Shown one piece after another: positions 1 through 9,272 of a stretch of DNA of 64,000 bases (positions are counted from its first letter, which is position 1; every line of letters begins with the position of its first letter). A program made the translations under genes and the position numbers. Source of the stretch: JAJYSO01 sp964579505 (GTDB lineage Bacteria; Bacteroidota; Bacteroidia; Flavobacteriales; Flavobacteriaceae). The stretch spans positions 124,001-188,000 of the forward strand of contig CAZOGC010000002.1 of NCBI GenBank assembly GCA_964579505.1, given 5' to 3'. The notes beneath the pieces were generated by a model. The model made no database searches. It was not told where the DNA came from and worked only from the letters and a program-made list of their open reading frames with translations.

Positions 1-50
1 CATAAAAAGAACATACTCCAATAAAACCTGCATAAAGTAAACGAAGCTAT

Positions 51-58
51 TATATTTG
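51..58 (+). promoter_or_regulatory. Putative -7 promoter box (TATATTTG)
   Basis: Exact match to the Bacteroidota -7 consensus TAnnTTTG, 20 nt before the ATG of the TerB/J-domain gene. No convincing -33 TTTG was seen at the usual spacing. Confidence 0.55.
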
Positions 59-77
59 CAGAGAATTAAAAAAAGCT

Positions 78-833
78 ATGATTAAGTGGCTCGGCGCATT
101 TATTGGATATGAATTTGGAAGGGTTCCCGGAGCCATTTTGGGGTTTATTGTAGGAACCTTAATCGATATGTATGTAGGTCGTAACCGGGCAGCGTCTGCG
201 GCGGGCAAAGGTGGCGGCTTTAACCCTTTTGCAAATCCTTATACGCAACCTTCTTTAGGTGATTTTGAACTAAATTTATTGTCGCTATCGTCTATTGTTA
301 TTAAATCAGATGGGCATGTACAACAAAAAGAACTAGATTATGTAAGAGCTTATTTTGTAAGCACCTATGGTAAAGAACGAGCCAATGTTGCTTTTCGTAC
401 TTTTAACCAAGTTGTTAAAAACCAACATATGGACGCCGGACAAATCTGCAACTATTTTAAAGCGCGTACCACCTATGCTATGCGTTTACAAATTCTTCAC
501 TTTTTATTTGATGTAGCCAACGCCGATGGTCGGGTAAGCTCTCCTGAGCTTACTGTACTTAACAGAATTGCCAATTATTTAGCGCTCAGTCCGTACGATT
601 TTGAGAGCATTAAAGCTATGTTCTTTAAAAGTGCTGATGATGCCTACAAAATTTTAGAGATTAGTAAAGATGCCAGTGATAGTGAAATTAAAAAAGCCTA
701 TCGCGAAATGGTCAAAAAATACCATCCCGACAAATTAGCCGGAATGGATGAAGCCTATGTAAAAGGAGCACAAGAAAAGTTTAATAAAGTGCAAGAGGCC
801 TACGACAAAATACGAAAAGAGCGCGGCTTTTAA
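78..833 (+). CDS. TerB/DnaJ-domain protein (DjlA-like co-chaperone)
   Basis: This 251-residue protein combines a glycine-rich hydrophobic N-terminal segment (about residues 4-34, probably one membrane span), a TerB-type helical domain (about 63-180) and a C-terminal J domain (about 188-251). The J domain has the HPD tripeptide at residues 216-218, the signature needed to stimulate Hsp70 ATPase. The TerB part shows the two typical acidic turns, KSDGHV and NADGRV, each followed by a glutamate. The membrane anchor, TerB and J domain order matches the DjlA family of membrane-linked DnaK co-chaperones. The gene is convergent with the nuclease gene two bases downstream. A -7 promoter box lies 20 nt upstream. 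The architecture is clear; the client and the role are not known from the sequence. Confidence 0.85.
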   Translation: MIKWLGAFIGYEFGRVPGAILGFIVGTLIDMYVGRNRAASAAGKGGGFNPFANPYTQPSLGDFELNLLSLSSIVIKSDGHVQQKELDYVRAYFVSTYGKERANVAFRTFNQVVKNQHMDAGQICNYFKARTTYAMRLQILHFLFDVANADGRVSSPELTVLNRIANYLALSPYDFESIKAMFFKSADDAYKILEISKDASDSEIKKAYREMVKKYHPDKLAGMDEAYVKGAQEKFNKVQEAYDKIRKERGF

Positions 834-835
834 TT

Positions 836-1615
836 CTATCCAAATATCTCATTCAGCATTTTAGCCAGCCTGATACCTCCTTTTTGAAGTTGTTGTCGTA
901 CCACCGGCATCCATTTATACATATAATCATAGCCCAAATGATACCCATTTTTAGCTGATTGGTATATTTTTTTCGTTATTTTTCGGGTGTCTTTCAGCCA
1001 GTCTACCGGTCCGCCCTGCTGAATCTCTTTCACTTCTTTAGCGCTTAATTTTTGTTGATTGGCGGCCAGTTCAGAATAACTCATCAAAAAAGAATTAATC
1101 ATATCGCTATCCCACACACGATGAAGATTACTCACTTCTCCAAACCAAAAAACGATGATATCATTTCCTCCTCTATCATCCGGACGGCCTACATGAAGCG
1201 GCTGGTGCAAATCGCCCACAAGGTGAATGAGCATCTTTAAATAAAATTTCTTTTTAACCAGTGGGGTTTTATCATTTTCTAATGCCGCTTTACACTTAGC
1301 TATAGCCGAAATAATAGTAGGCCCCGGCTCGTCTTTTACCGCTTCGTAGGTTTCTCCTTTCGGTATATTGATGTAATGCCATGGCTTGTATTTATCATAA
1401 TGATCATCACTTTTAATATCATCTCCATAGGTAGAGACCAATGCCAAACTCTTTCCATCTAAAATTTTAGCGATCTTCTGTTTAGCTTTTTTTGTTAGGT
1501 ATGTTGAGGCGATTTGCCCCGTAGCTCTATGACCGGTTTTTCCCCAAAAGGGAGTCGTATTTCCATAGGTCAATACACTGCTCAAAAAAACAAGGCTCAG
1601 AAATATTTTTTTCAT
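836..1615 (-). CDS. S1/P1-type zinc-dependent nuclease, secreted
   Basis: The 259-residue product begins with a Sec signal peptide (MKKIFLSLVFLSS) and the mature part starts near WGKTGHR, the conserved N-terminal tryptophan and histidine region that binds zinc in S1/P1 nucleases. Further metal-binding motifs are HYDKYKPWHY, the HLVGDLHQPLH segment followed by DDRGGND, and NLHRVWD. The family cleaves single-stranded DNA/RNA and removes 3' phosphates; this enzyme is probably periplasmic or secreted for nucleic acid and phosphate scavenging. I chose the start at 1615 rather than a possible one 30 nt upstream because it gives a classical signal peptide. It is transcribed away from the cytochrome c gene. 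Confidence 0.9.
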   Translation of the reverse strand: MKKIFLSLVFLSSVLTYGNTTPFWGKTGHRATGQIASTYLTKKAKQKIAKILDGKSLALVSTYGDDIKSDDHYDKYKPWHYINIPKGETYEAVKDEPGPTIISAIAKCKAALENDKTPLVKKKFYLKMLIHLVGDLHQPLHVGRPDDRGGNDIIVFWFGEVSNLHRVWDSDMINSFLMSYSELAANQQKLSAKEVKEIQQGGPVDWLKDTRKITKKIYQSAKNGYHLGYDYMYKWMPVVRQQLQKGGIRLAKMLNEIFG

Positions 1616-1955
1616 ATAAATACATTTTAAATGGTGTGTAGGCAAAATACGAAACTGGTACTACGCACATTCTAAAAGATTAATTTCTATCTTTTCAAAA
1701 AGTAAATTTAACCCAAAAAATTGGTTTTAAAGTCTATTTTGCTCATACTTATTCTTTTTAAGAAAGAGGATTTAGTGAAAATGTTTAATCAAACCATATT
1801 CTCTATGAAAAAGAACTCTTCAATAACAGATCATAGAAAAAATAAGACTTTAAAACCCCTAAGAAAATTTTTTATCAATATATTTACTTAAATATCGCTA
1901 CTTGTTCTTGATTGTCAAAATTTGTCTATCTTATTGTTAATCTAAAAAAGCAACT
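1616..1955. other. Divergent intergenic region, 340 bp
   Basis: This AT-rich spacer lies between the divergently transcribed S1/P1 nuclease and cytochrome c genes and must hold both promoters. I found no full TAnnTTTG box, only shortened TATTTTG-like matches, and no convincing hairpin, repeat or small ORF. Confidence 0.5.
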
Positions 1956-2465
1956 ATGAATCACTTAAATTCAAAAATATTGGTGCTGTTAATGCTATTT
2001 TTGCCTATGATTAGTTGTCAAAACCAACACAACAAAAGTAGTAAATCCTTAAAGAAAACTAATGTTGATTCTACACATAACAGGCTCCTAGAAAGCGCTG
2101 ACGAACTAAAAAAAGAACAGAACCAAGAAATACCTGGCAAAAAAGGAATAGGACCGATTAAAGAATTAGTTCTAGGAAAAACTATAGACTCTTCTATGGC
2201 CAAAGCAGGAAAGAAACTCTATGAAAATAATTGTGCCTCTTGCCATCGTATTCATAAATCACTAACGGGTCCTGCTTTAGGAAGTGTACTTACGCGTAGA
2301 TCACCTGAATATGTTATGAACATGATTTTAAACACCGCTGAAATGATTCAAAAAGACCCTGTGGTAAAAAGTCTTTTAGCAGAATATGGAACTAAAATGG
2401 TTCAGGTAGATGTTACCAAAAAAGAAGCAAGGCAAATTGTAGAATACTTGCGTATAGCTAAATAA
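1956..2465 (+). CDS. c-type cytochrome lipoprotein
   Basis: A 169-residue lipoprotein. The N-terminal signal ends in a lipobox (LPMISC, lipidated Cys21). After a lysine-rich linker comes a single class I cytochrome c domain with the haem-binding CASCH at residues 93-97. Several downstream methionines (around the MNMI and TAEM segments) could supply the axial ligand. It probably shuttles electrons at the periplasmic face. The next gene on the same strand starts about 60-95 nt downstream but looks functionally unrelated. The redox partner is unknown. Confidence 0.88.
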   Translation: MNHLNSKILVLLMLFLPMISCQNQHNKSSKSLKKTNVDSTHNRLLESADELKKEQNQEIPGKKGIGPIKELVLGKTIDSSMAKAGKKLYENNCASCHRIHKSLTGPALGSVLTRRSPEYVMNMILNTAEMIQKDPVVKSLLAEYGTKMVQVDVTKKEARQIVEYLRIAK

Positions 2466-2559
2466 AAATGGTAGAAAGAATTACTGTAAAAAATCATACA
2501 AACTGCCAAAAAAACAACACATTGTATTGAATGTAACGCGAATACAATTAAACTTAACA

Positions 2560-4509
2560 TTGAAGAAAATCATATTCCTTCTTATTGTATTAGGATACAG
2601 CTTTTCAGGCTTTAGTCAACAAAAGAAAACACTGCCTGACAGCCTTCAACACGCCACAAATACACAACAAAAGACAGTAGACAGCACAACGGCAGATAGT
2701 ACTAACCTCTACAATAAAATAAGACATTATTCTCGAAAAAATAAGATTACACACCAACTTTATAAATGGATTTTTCGCTCTAAAAAATACCGCCCTAAAC
2801 AAAAACCCGAACAAGCACCGCCTAATTATGCCCCTTTTTCAGGAAAAATTATACGGAACATAAAAATACAAACCCTCGATCCTTTTGGCTCTTCGGTAAC
2901 CAATACACTCGTTAAACCAAACAATTGGATAGAAAAAACCGGAAATGCCATTCATGTTAAGTCAAAAAACATGGCTATTCGCAAATTCTTCCTGTTTAAA
3001 AAAGGACAACCCTTAGATTCTTTATTAATTCAAGAAACCGCTCGACTTTTACGAAGTCAAAATTATATACACGAAGTACGCATTATTCCAATAGTAGTTA
3101 AAAATGATTCAACCGCCGTAGATTTAGTTGTACGAGTACTCGACTCTTGGAGCCTTCTTCCTAAAGGAGCTTTTTCTCCCTCAAGCATGTGGCTAGGGGT
3201 ACAAGAACGCAATTTTATAGGAATGGGACACCGCCTTGAGCTTAGATATGCCAAACGGTTTGAGGATGGAAACAACGGATACGACGCTGTTTATACCATA
3301 CCAAATATTAAAAACACTTTTATCAATATTACCGGAAAATACACGGTAGATTACGACCACTATTTTAACAAATATATCTCGGTAAATCGTGAATTTTACT
3401 CACCTTTAACCAGGTGGGCCGGTGGCGTGCTCCTTCAAGAAAACTCCTTAGAACGCCCCGTGTTAAACGACACCTTAGGATACTCCGATCTCTCGGTTAA
3501 ATATACTTATCAGGATTATTGGGGGGGCTATGCTTTTAGAATTTCTAAAAACAATTCTAAAGTAGCCAGAACCACAAATCTAATCCTAGCCGGGCGCGCG
3601 TATTTTTTAAATTACGAGAAAGCGCTTCCCATAGCCTATGACAGCACTCATTTTTTTAGTGATCAACATTTTTTCTTGGCTAGTATAGGCCTCTCTTCTA
3701 GGCAATTTGTGCAAGACCGGTATATTTTTAAAGATGGAGAAATAGAAGATGTACCCGTTGGAGCTCTATACAGTTTTACTACCGGGATTCAGCATAAAAA
3801 TGGGCAAGATCGTCCCTATGTAGGGATTCGTATGGCCTACGGGAATTATTTTAAATGGGGGTTTTTAAGTTATAGTTTTGAAGCCGGCACGTTCTTTCAA
3901 CACAACAAATTACAGCAAACTGCCCTAAGTCTTAAAGCTTATTATTTTAGTAGACTGTGGACCTTAGGAAATGGGTGGAAAATGCGCCAGTTTATAAAAC
4001 CTCAGTTTGTGGTTGGCTTTAACCGATCAGCTTCTCCGGCCGATAGGCTTAGCCTAAATGAAACACCCTACTACAGAGGGGTAAATAGTTATCGTTATGT
4101 AGATTATGGAGCCAAACGAAAATACATTGACTATAAAAATGGCGTCATCCCCGGGTTTGAGAGCTCAGCCAATGGCACGCGCAAGTATGTATTGGCATTG
4201 CAAACACAATTTTATGCACCATGGGAGTTTTTAGGGTTTCACCTCAATCCTTTTTTAAATATAAGTGTAGGCGCTCTTTCAGGAGGCGAAGGCAACTATA
4301 AACGCGCTCATGTTTACTCCTCTTTTGGGGTAGGTGTTATTATTAGAAACGACTTTTTAGTGTTTGATTCGTTTCAACTCTCTTTCTCTTATTTTCCTTC
4401 TATACCGGGTGAAGGATACAACATCTTTCAATCTAACGCTTTTAATAACGAAGATTTCGGGTTTCAGGATTTTCGGATGGGAGAGCCTCGCCCCATTATT
4501 TATGAATAA
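2560..4509 (+). CDS. Outer-membrane protein with POTRA-like domain and C-terminal barrel (BamA/TamA-like)
   Basis: The protein has a signal peptide (MKKIIFLLIVLGYS) and a basic linker. A POTRA-like region follows (about residues 90-195, with IIRNIKIQTLDPFG and a helix-strand pattern ending in VDLVVRVLDSWSLLP). The rest is a long C-terminal part rich in alternating aromatic strands, typical of an Omp85-type beta-barrel. No ATG is in frame; the frame opens at a TTG at 2527, but the TTG at 2560 places KK directly before the hydrophobic core, so I prefer it. This resembles flavobacterial surface-antigen/Omp85 relatives smaller than BamA. Its role could be outer-membrane protein assembly or export. 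No genetic context narrows this. Confidence 0.7.
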   Translation: MKKIIFLLIVLGYSFSGFSQQKKTLPDSLQHATNTQQKTVDSTTADSTNLYNKIRHYSRKNKITHQLYKWIFRSKKYRPKQKPEQAPPNYAPFSGKIIRNIKIQTLDPFGSSVTNTLVKPNNWIEKTGNAIHVKSKNMAIRKFFLFKKGQPLDSLLIQETARLLRSQNYIHEVRIIPIVVKNDSTAVDLVVRVLDSWSLLPKGAFSPSSMWLGVQERNFIGMGHRLELRYAKRFEDGNNGYDAVYTIPNIKNTFINITGKYTVDYDHYFNKYISVNREFYSPLTRWAGGVLLQENSLERPVLNDTLGYSDLSVKYTYQDYWGGYAFRISKNNSKVARTTNLILAGRAYFLNYEKALPIAYDSTHFFSDQHFFLASIGLSSRQFVQDRYIFKDGEIEDVPVGALYSFTTGIQHKNGQDRPYVGIRMAYGNYFKWGFLSYSFEAGTFFQHNKLQQTALSLKAYYFSRLWTLGNGWKMRQFIKPQFVVGFNRSASPADRLSLNETPYYRGVNSYRYVDYGAKRKYIDYKNGVIPGFESSANGTRKYVLALQTQFYAPWEFLGFHLNPFLNISVGALSGGEGNYKRAHVYSSFGVGVIIRNDFLVFDSFQLSFSYFPSIPGEGYNIFQSNAFNNEDFGFQDFRMGEPRPIIYE

Positions 4510-4610
4510 ATCTTCTCGTCGTTTTCTTGTAAATCCTCAATTTTATTTGGGATAAGTGCCTAGATTAAATTATCTTGTCAGTTTTAAAAATTTAAGCAAC
4601 TCCTTTCTTT

Positions 4611-7460
4611 ATGTCTACTCCAAACCGCCTTTTCTTACTTGATGCTTATGCCCTTATTTTTAGAGGATATTACGCCTTTATTAAAAACCCGAGAATCAAC
4701 TCAAAAGGACAAGACACTTCTGCTATTTTAGGGTTTACCAACTCGTTACTCGATGTAATCAGAAGAGAAAATCCCGATCACTTAGCCGTGTGTTTTGATA
4801 AAGGAGGAAGCCATGTGCGCACCGAATTATTTGAAGACTATAAAGCAAACAGAGATGCTACCCCCGAAGCTATTAAAGAAGCGGTTCCTATTATCAAAAA
4901 GTTGCTTAAAGCCATGCAAATTCCGGTAGTAGAATTAGAAGGTTTAGAGGCCGACGACCTTATAGGTACCTTGGCTAAACAGGCCGAAAAAGAAAACTAT
5001 CAAGTTTATATGGTTACCCCCGATAAAGACTTTGGGCAACTGGTTTCTGAAAATATATTTATGTACAAACCTGCTCGAAAAGGTGGAGGATATGAGGTGT
5101 GGGGTATTCCTGAAATTCAACAACGTTTTGGAGTAGAGCGTCCTGAACAAGTTATTGATTACCTCGGAATGATGGGGGATGCGGTTGATAATATTCCCGG
5201 ACTTCCCGGAGTAGGCGATAAAACAGCCAAAAAATTTATTGCTCAATACGGTGGCTTAGAAGGCTTACTGGCTCATGTAGATGAACTAAAAGGAAAGATG
5301 AAAGAAAAAGTGAAGGCTAATGCTGAACAAGGGCTTCTTTCTAAAAAATTAGCCACCATTATAACCGATTGTGATGTACAATTTGATGCCAAACAATATA
5401 AGCTAACCGCTCCGGATACCGAGCAAGTAGTGACTCTTTTTAAGGAGCTGGAATTTAGGCGACTTACCACCCAATTTATAAAAATGTTTGGACTACAAGA
5501 AGAGGCTACAAAAACCAAAACACCTCAACAAAAAGGAGAAACAACTTTAAAACCTTCGCAGAAAGCACCCGCCGGAGCCGGCCAATACTCTTTATTTGCC
5601 TCTGATCCTACCGGCTCCGTGCAAACTATGCAACAAGTACAGGGTTATTCTACATTACAAAATACCGAGCATTTTTATCAAACCATAGAACCGGGGCTGG
5701 CTACTCAGCTATTCCTCAAAAAACTAGTAGCGCAAAAAGCAGTTTGTTTTGATACCGAAACCACATCACTTAATACGTTAGATGCAGAATTGGTGGGCAT
5801 CTCCTTTAGTTGGGAGCCTCACAAAGGCTACTATGTACCTTTTCCAAAAGAACAACAAAAAGCCCAAGCCATTATAGAGCAGTTTCGGCCTTTTTTTGAA
5901 GCCGAAGAAATTGAAAAAATCGGACAAAATCTAAAGTATGATATTAAAGTATTGGCCAACTACAACATACAAGTAACCGGTAAATTATTTGATACCATGT
6001 TGGCGCATTACATCATAAACCCTGATATGCGCCACAATATGGATGTGTTGTCAGAAACCTACCTCAATTATACGCCCAAGCCCATAGAAGAATTGATTGG
6101 CAAAAAAGGGAAAACGCAAAAAAATATGCGTACAGTACCCATTGCAGACCAAACAGAATATGCCGTTGAAGACGCTGATATTACCCTTCAACTAAAAGAG
6201 CATTTTGTAAACGAATTAAAAGACGCTCACAACGAATCGCTTTTTCATCAGATAGAAATTCCTTTGCTTCGGGTATTGGCAGCCATGGAACGAGAAGGCA
6301 TTCGATTAGATAAAGACTTTCTCTCTAGCTTAACTGCTGCTTTAAATAATGATATTCAACAACTACAAAATACTATTTATAAAGAAGCAGGAGAAGAATT
6401 CAACATCGGTTCACCTAAACAATTGGGCGAAATATTATTTGGCAAACTCGCCATAGTCAAAAAACCCAAAAAAACCCGTACCGGTCAGTTTTCAACCGCC
6501 GAAGATGTACTTTCTAACCTAGCCAACGAACACAAAATTGTGGCAGATGTACTAGAATGGCGAGGGCTCACAAAACTAAAAAACACGTATGTAGAAGCAT
6601 TACCCAAACAAATTCATCCAAAAACAGGGCGCGTACACACAGAATATCTACAAACAGTAGCTGCTACCGGGCGGTTAAGCTCTATTAACCCCAACTTACA
6701 AAATATCCCGGTTCGTACTGAAAGAGGGCGCCAAATACGTAAAGCCTTTATTCCTAGAAATGAAGATTATGTGTTACTCGCCGCAGATTATTCGCAAATA
6801 GAGCTACGTGTAATTGCCGCCCTCAGCCAAGAAAAACATATGATTGAGGCTTTTAAAAACAAGGAAGATATTCATGCGGCTACTGCTGCCAAAATATTCG
6901 GGGTAAATACGGAAGAGGTAACACGCGAACAACGTAGAAATGCTAAGACTGTAAACTTTGGAATTGTTTATGGAGTTTCTGCTTTTGGGCTAAGTCAACA
7001 AACAAATTTGAGTAGATCGGCGTCAAAAGAATTAATAGACACCTACTATCAAACCTACCCTCAACTACGTGATTATATTGAAGCTCAGAAAGATTTTGCA
7101 CGTGAACATGGCTATGTAGAAACGGTAATGGGTAGAAGGCGTTACCTACGCGATATTAACGCCCGAAACCATGTGGTGCGTAGTGCTGCTGAGCGCAATG
7201 CTGTAAATGCTCCCATTCAAGGAAGTGCTGCTGACATTATTAAGTTGGCTATGATTAATATTTATCATAAACTTGAAGAAGGGCAATTTAAATCAAAGAT
7301 GCTCTTACAAGTACATGATGAACTGGTTTTTGATATTCATAAAGATGAGCTAGATACACTAAAAAAACTCATTAAAAATGAGATGGAAAATGCCTATAAA
7401 CTAACCGTTCCGCTAGTTGTTGAAATAGGTATCGGGCAAAATTGGTTAGAAGCCCATTAA
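4611..7460 (+). CDS. polA: DNA polymerase I
   Basis: The 949-residue protein has all three Pol I modules. The 5'-3' FEN-like exonuclease occupies about residues 1-300. The 3'-5' proofreading domain starts near 360, with D381 and E383 in FDTETTS, so the proofreading site looks intact. The polymerase domain (about 580-949) has motif A DYSQIEL (D726), motif B with RRNAKTVNFG and motif C VHDEL (D903). It performs Okazaki fragment processing and repair synthesis. The length is normal for the family. The region around residues 300-355 is a low-complexity linker rich in Lys, Gln and Thr. It stands alone on the + strand, about 100 nt after the outer-membrane protein gene. Confidence 0.98.
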   Translation: MSTPNRLFLLDAYALIFRGYYAFIKNPRINSKGQDTSAILGFTNSLLDVIRRENPDHLAVCFDKGGSHVRTELFEDYKANRDATPEAIKEAVPIIKKLLKAMQIPVVELEGLEADDLIGTLAKQAEKENYQVYMVTPDKDFGQLVSENIFMYKPARKGGGYEVWGIPEIQQRFGVERPEQVIDYLGMMGDAVDNIPGLPGVGDKTAKKFIAQYGGLEGLLAHVDELKGKMKEKVKANAEQGLLSKKLATIITDCDVQFDAKQYKLTAPDTEQVVTLFKELEFRRLTTQFIKMFGLQEEATKTKTPQQKGETTLKPSQKAPAGAGQYSLFASDPTGSVQTMQQVQGYSTLQNTEHFYQTIEPGLATQLFLKKLVAQKAVCFDTETTSLNTLDAELVGISFSWEPHKGYYVPFPKEQQKAQAIIEQFRPFFEAEEIEKIGQNLKYDIKVLANYNIQVTGKLFDTMLAHYIINPDMRHNMDVLSETYLNYTPKPIEELIGKKGKTQKNMRTVPIADQTEYAVEDADITLQLKEHFVNELKDAHNESLFHQIEIPLLRVLAAMEREGIRLDKDFLSSLTAALNNDIQQLQNTIYKEAGEEFNIGSPKQLGEILFGKLAIVKKPKKTRTGQFSTAEDVLSNLANEHKIVADVLEWRGLTKLKNTYVEALPKQIHPKTGRVHTEYLQTVAATGRLSSINPNLQNIPVRTERGRQIRKAFIPRNEDYVLLAADYSQIELRVIAALSQEKHMIEAFKNKEDIHAATAAKIFGVNTEEVTREQRRNAKTVNFGIVYGVSAFGLSQQTNLSRSASKELIDTYYQTYPQLRDYIEAQKDFAREHGYVETVMGRRRYLRDINARNHVVRSAAERNAVNAPIQGSAADIIKLAMINIYHKLEEGQFKSKMLLQVHDELVFDIHKDELDTLKKLIKNEMENAYKLTVPLVVEIGIGQNWLEAH

Positions 7461-7520
7461 TAAAACTCACTAATAATTAGTATTTTAGCCTTATTATAAA
7501 CCTTCTTCAGCCACAGCCTT

Positions 7521-8579
7521 ATGAAAAAAATTCCTTTTTATTGCCTTTGCGGCCTCTTTCTTATTTTTACGAGCTGCCAGAAAAACGCTTCTACGGCATC
7601 ACAAGAAAAAACCACTCAAAAAGAACCGGTACAGCATAAATTTGCCATAGCCATTCACGGAGGAGCCGGCTATATTAAACCTGAAAATTTTTCAGACTCT
7701 TTAAAACAAGCTTATCACGACAAACTAAAAGAAGCCATTACCACCGGTTACACTATCTTGAAGAAGGGAGGAAACGCAACCGATGCCGTACGCGCTACCA
7801 TTAACGTGATGGAAAACAGTCCTTTGTTTAATGCCGGAAAAGGAGCTGTACTTGCACACGATGAGAAACCTTATTTAGACGCTTCTATTATGAACGGAAA
7901 GACTTTAGAGGCCGGCGCCGTTGCCGGAGTAAGTCACATTAAAAACCCCATTAACTTAGCGCTTGCTGTTTTAGAACATTCACGCCACGTGATGCTCTAC
8001 GGGAAAGGAGCCGAGGCCTTTGCACGCGAACAGGGTTTTGAAATGATTCCTGAATCGTATTTTATTACCCCTAGACGTTTAAAACAAGTACAAGCTGTAA
8101 AACGCGAAGAAGCAAACAAAACAACCTATTATGATCCTTATGTAAAAGATAAAAAATTTGGTACTGTGGGTTGCGTAGCACTCGATAAAAACGGAAACCT
8201 AGCGGCAGGAACTTCTACCGGAGGGCTGACGAATAAACGCTACGGGCGTATTGGTGATTCTCCCATCATCGGTGCGGGAACCTATGCCAACAACAAAACA
8301 TGCGCTGTATCTTGCACAGGAGTAGGTGAATATTATATTCGTGGGGTGGTTGCCTATGATGTGTCTGCCCTTATGCAGTATGCCGGCTTAAGCCTAGCCG
8401 AGGCTACGCATAAAATTATTCATGAAAAACAACCGGCAATAGGAGGTTCAGGAGGAATTATAGCCGTAGATCATTACGGAAATATTAGTCTAGATTTCAA
8501 CACTCCGGGCATGTTCAGAGCGCAAATGGACGATCAGGGAAACCTAAAAATAGGTATGTTTAGCCAAAAGACCAACTAA
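7521..8579 (+). CDS. Isoaspartyl peptidase/L-asparaginase (Ntn hydrolase), lipoprotein
   Basis: The 352-residue precursor carries a lipoprotein signal with Cys19 (FTSC). The catalytic fold is the plant-type asparaginase/isoaspartyl aminopeptidase family, with IHGGAGY near residue 46. The autocleavage site is G-T215 in KKFGTVGC, where Thr215 becomes the N-terminal nucleophile of the beta subunit. TSTGGLTNKRYGRIGD supplies substrate-binding residues. The enzyme hydrolyses isoaspartyl dipeptides and probably asparagine. Lipidation implies a periplasmic or surface location, so it likely serves peptide scavenging. The response-regulator gene begins 12 nt downstream, so the three genes may be co-transcribed. 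Confidence 0.92.
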   Translation: MKKIPFYCLCGLFLIFTSCQKNASTASQEKTTQKEPVQHKFAIAIHGGAGYIKPENFSDSLKQAYHDKLKEAITTGYTILKKGGNATDAVRATINVMENSPLFNAGKGAVLAHDEKPYLDASIMNGKTLEAGAVAGVSHIKNPINLALAVLEHSRHVMLYGKGAEAFAREQGFEMIPESYFITPRRLKQVQAVKREEANKTTYYDPYVKDKKFGTVGCVALDKNGNLAAGTSTGGLTNKRYGRIGDSPIIGAGTYANNKTCAVSCTGVGEYYIRGVVAYDVSALMQYAGLSLAEATHKIIHEKQPAIGGSGGIIAVDHYGNISLDFNTPGMFRAQMDDQGNLKIGMFSQKTN

Positions 8580-8591
8580 CAAAACATACAC

Positions 8592-9272
8592 ATGGAGCCA
8601 GCGAATACTCATATTCTTTTAGTAGATGACGAACCGGATATTTTAGAAATCCTTTCTTACAATCTAACCAAAGAAGGGTATCGTATAAGCACAGCCCAAC
8701 AAGGAGAAGAAGCGTTAGAAAAAGCCAAAAAAGACCCACCTAACCTTATTATTTTAGACATTATGATGCCGGGAATAAACGGGATTGAAACGTGTAAAAA
8801 ACTACGGAAAATTCCACAGCTAAATCATACACTTATTACATTCTTAACAGCCTTGGGCGATGATCATACTGAAGTAACAGGCTATGACGTTGGCGCAGAT
8901 GATTATATTACTAAACCGGTACGCCCCAAAGTGCTTGTTAGTAAAGTCAGTGCGCTCTTGCGTAGAGCAAATCCAGAAAAACACAAAAAGATTATTACCG
9001 TAGGAGATTTAACCATCAACAAAAACACATACCAAATTACTAAAGGGCCTGAAACTATACGTTTTCCACGAAAAGAGTTTGAGTTGCTAGCATTGTTGAC
9101 CGGCACTCCTCACAAAGTTTTTTCCCGAGACGAAATTTTAAAAAATGTATGGGGAAACGAAGTAGTAGTAGGCGATCGCACCATAGATGTACACATTCGA
9201 AAACTACGTGAAAAAATTGGAGCGGAAAGAATTAAAACCATCCCGGGGATTGGATACAAATTTTTAGAATAA
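8592..9272 (+). CDS. OmpR/PhoB-family response regulator
   Basis: The 226-residue regulator has an N-terminal receiver domain (about 1-122) with the acidic pocket VDDE and phosphoacceptor D56 in ILDIMMPG, plus the conserved switch lysine in YITKPVRP. The C-terminal winged-helix DNA-binding domain (about 130-226) ends with the recognition-helix pattern GDRTIDVHIRKLREKIG and IPGIGYKF. Its stop overlaps the kinase start by one base (TAATG), so the two are translationally coupled. The closest functional analogy is PhoB/PhoR, but no phosphate genes adjoin it. Confidence 0.95.
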   Translation: MEPANTHILLVDDEPDILEILSYNLTKEGYRISTAQQGEEALEKAKKDPPNLIILDIMMPGINGIETCKKLRKIPQLNHTLITFLTALGDDHTEVTGYDVGADDYITKPVRPKVLVSKVSALLRRANPEKHKKIITVGDLTINKNTYQITKGPETIRFPRKEFELLALLTGTPHKVFSRDEILKNVWGNEVVVGDRTIDVHIRKLREKIGAERIKTIPGIGYKFLE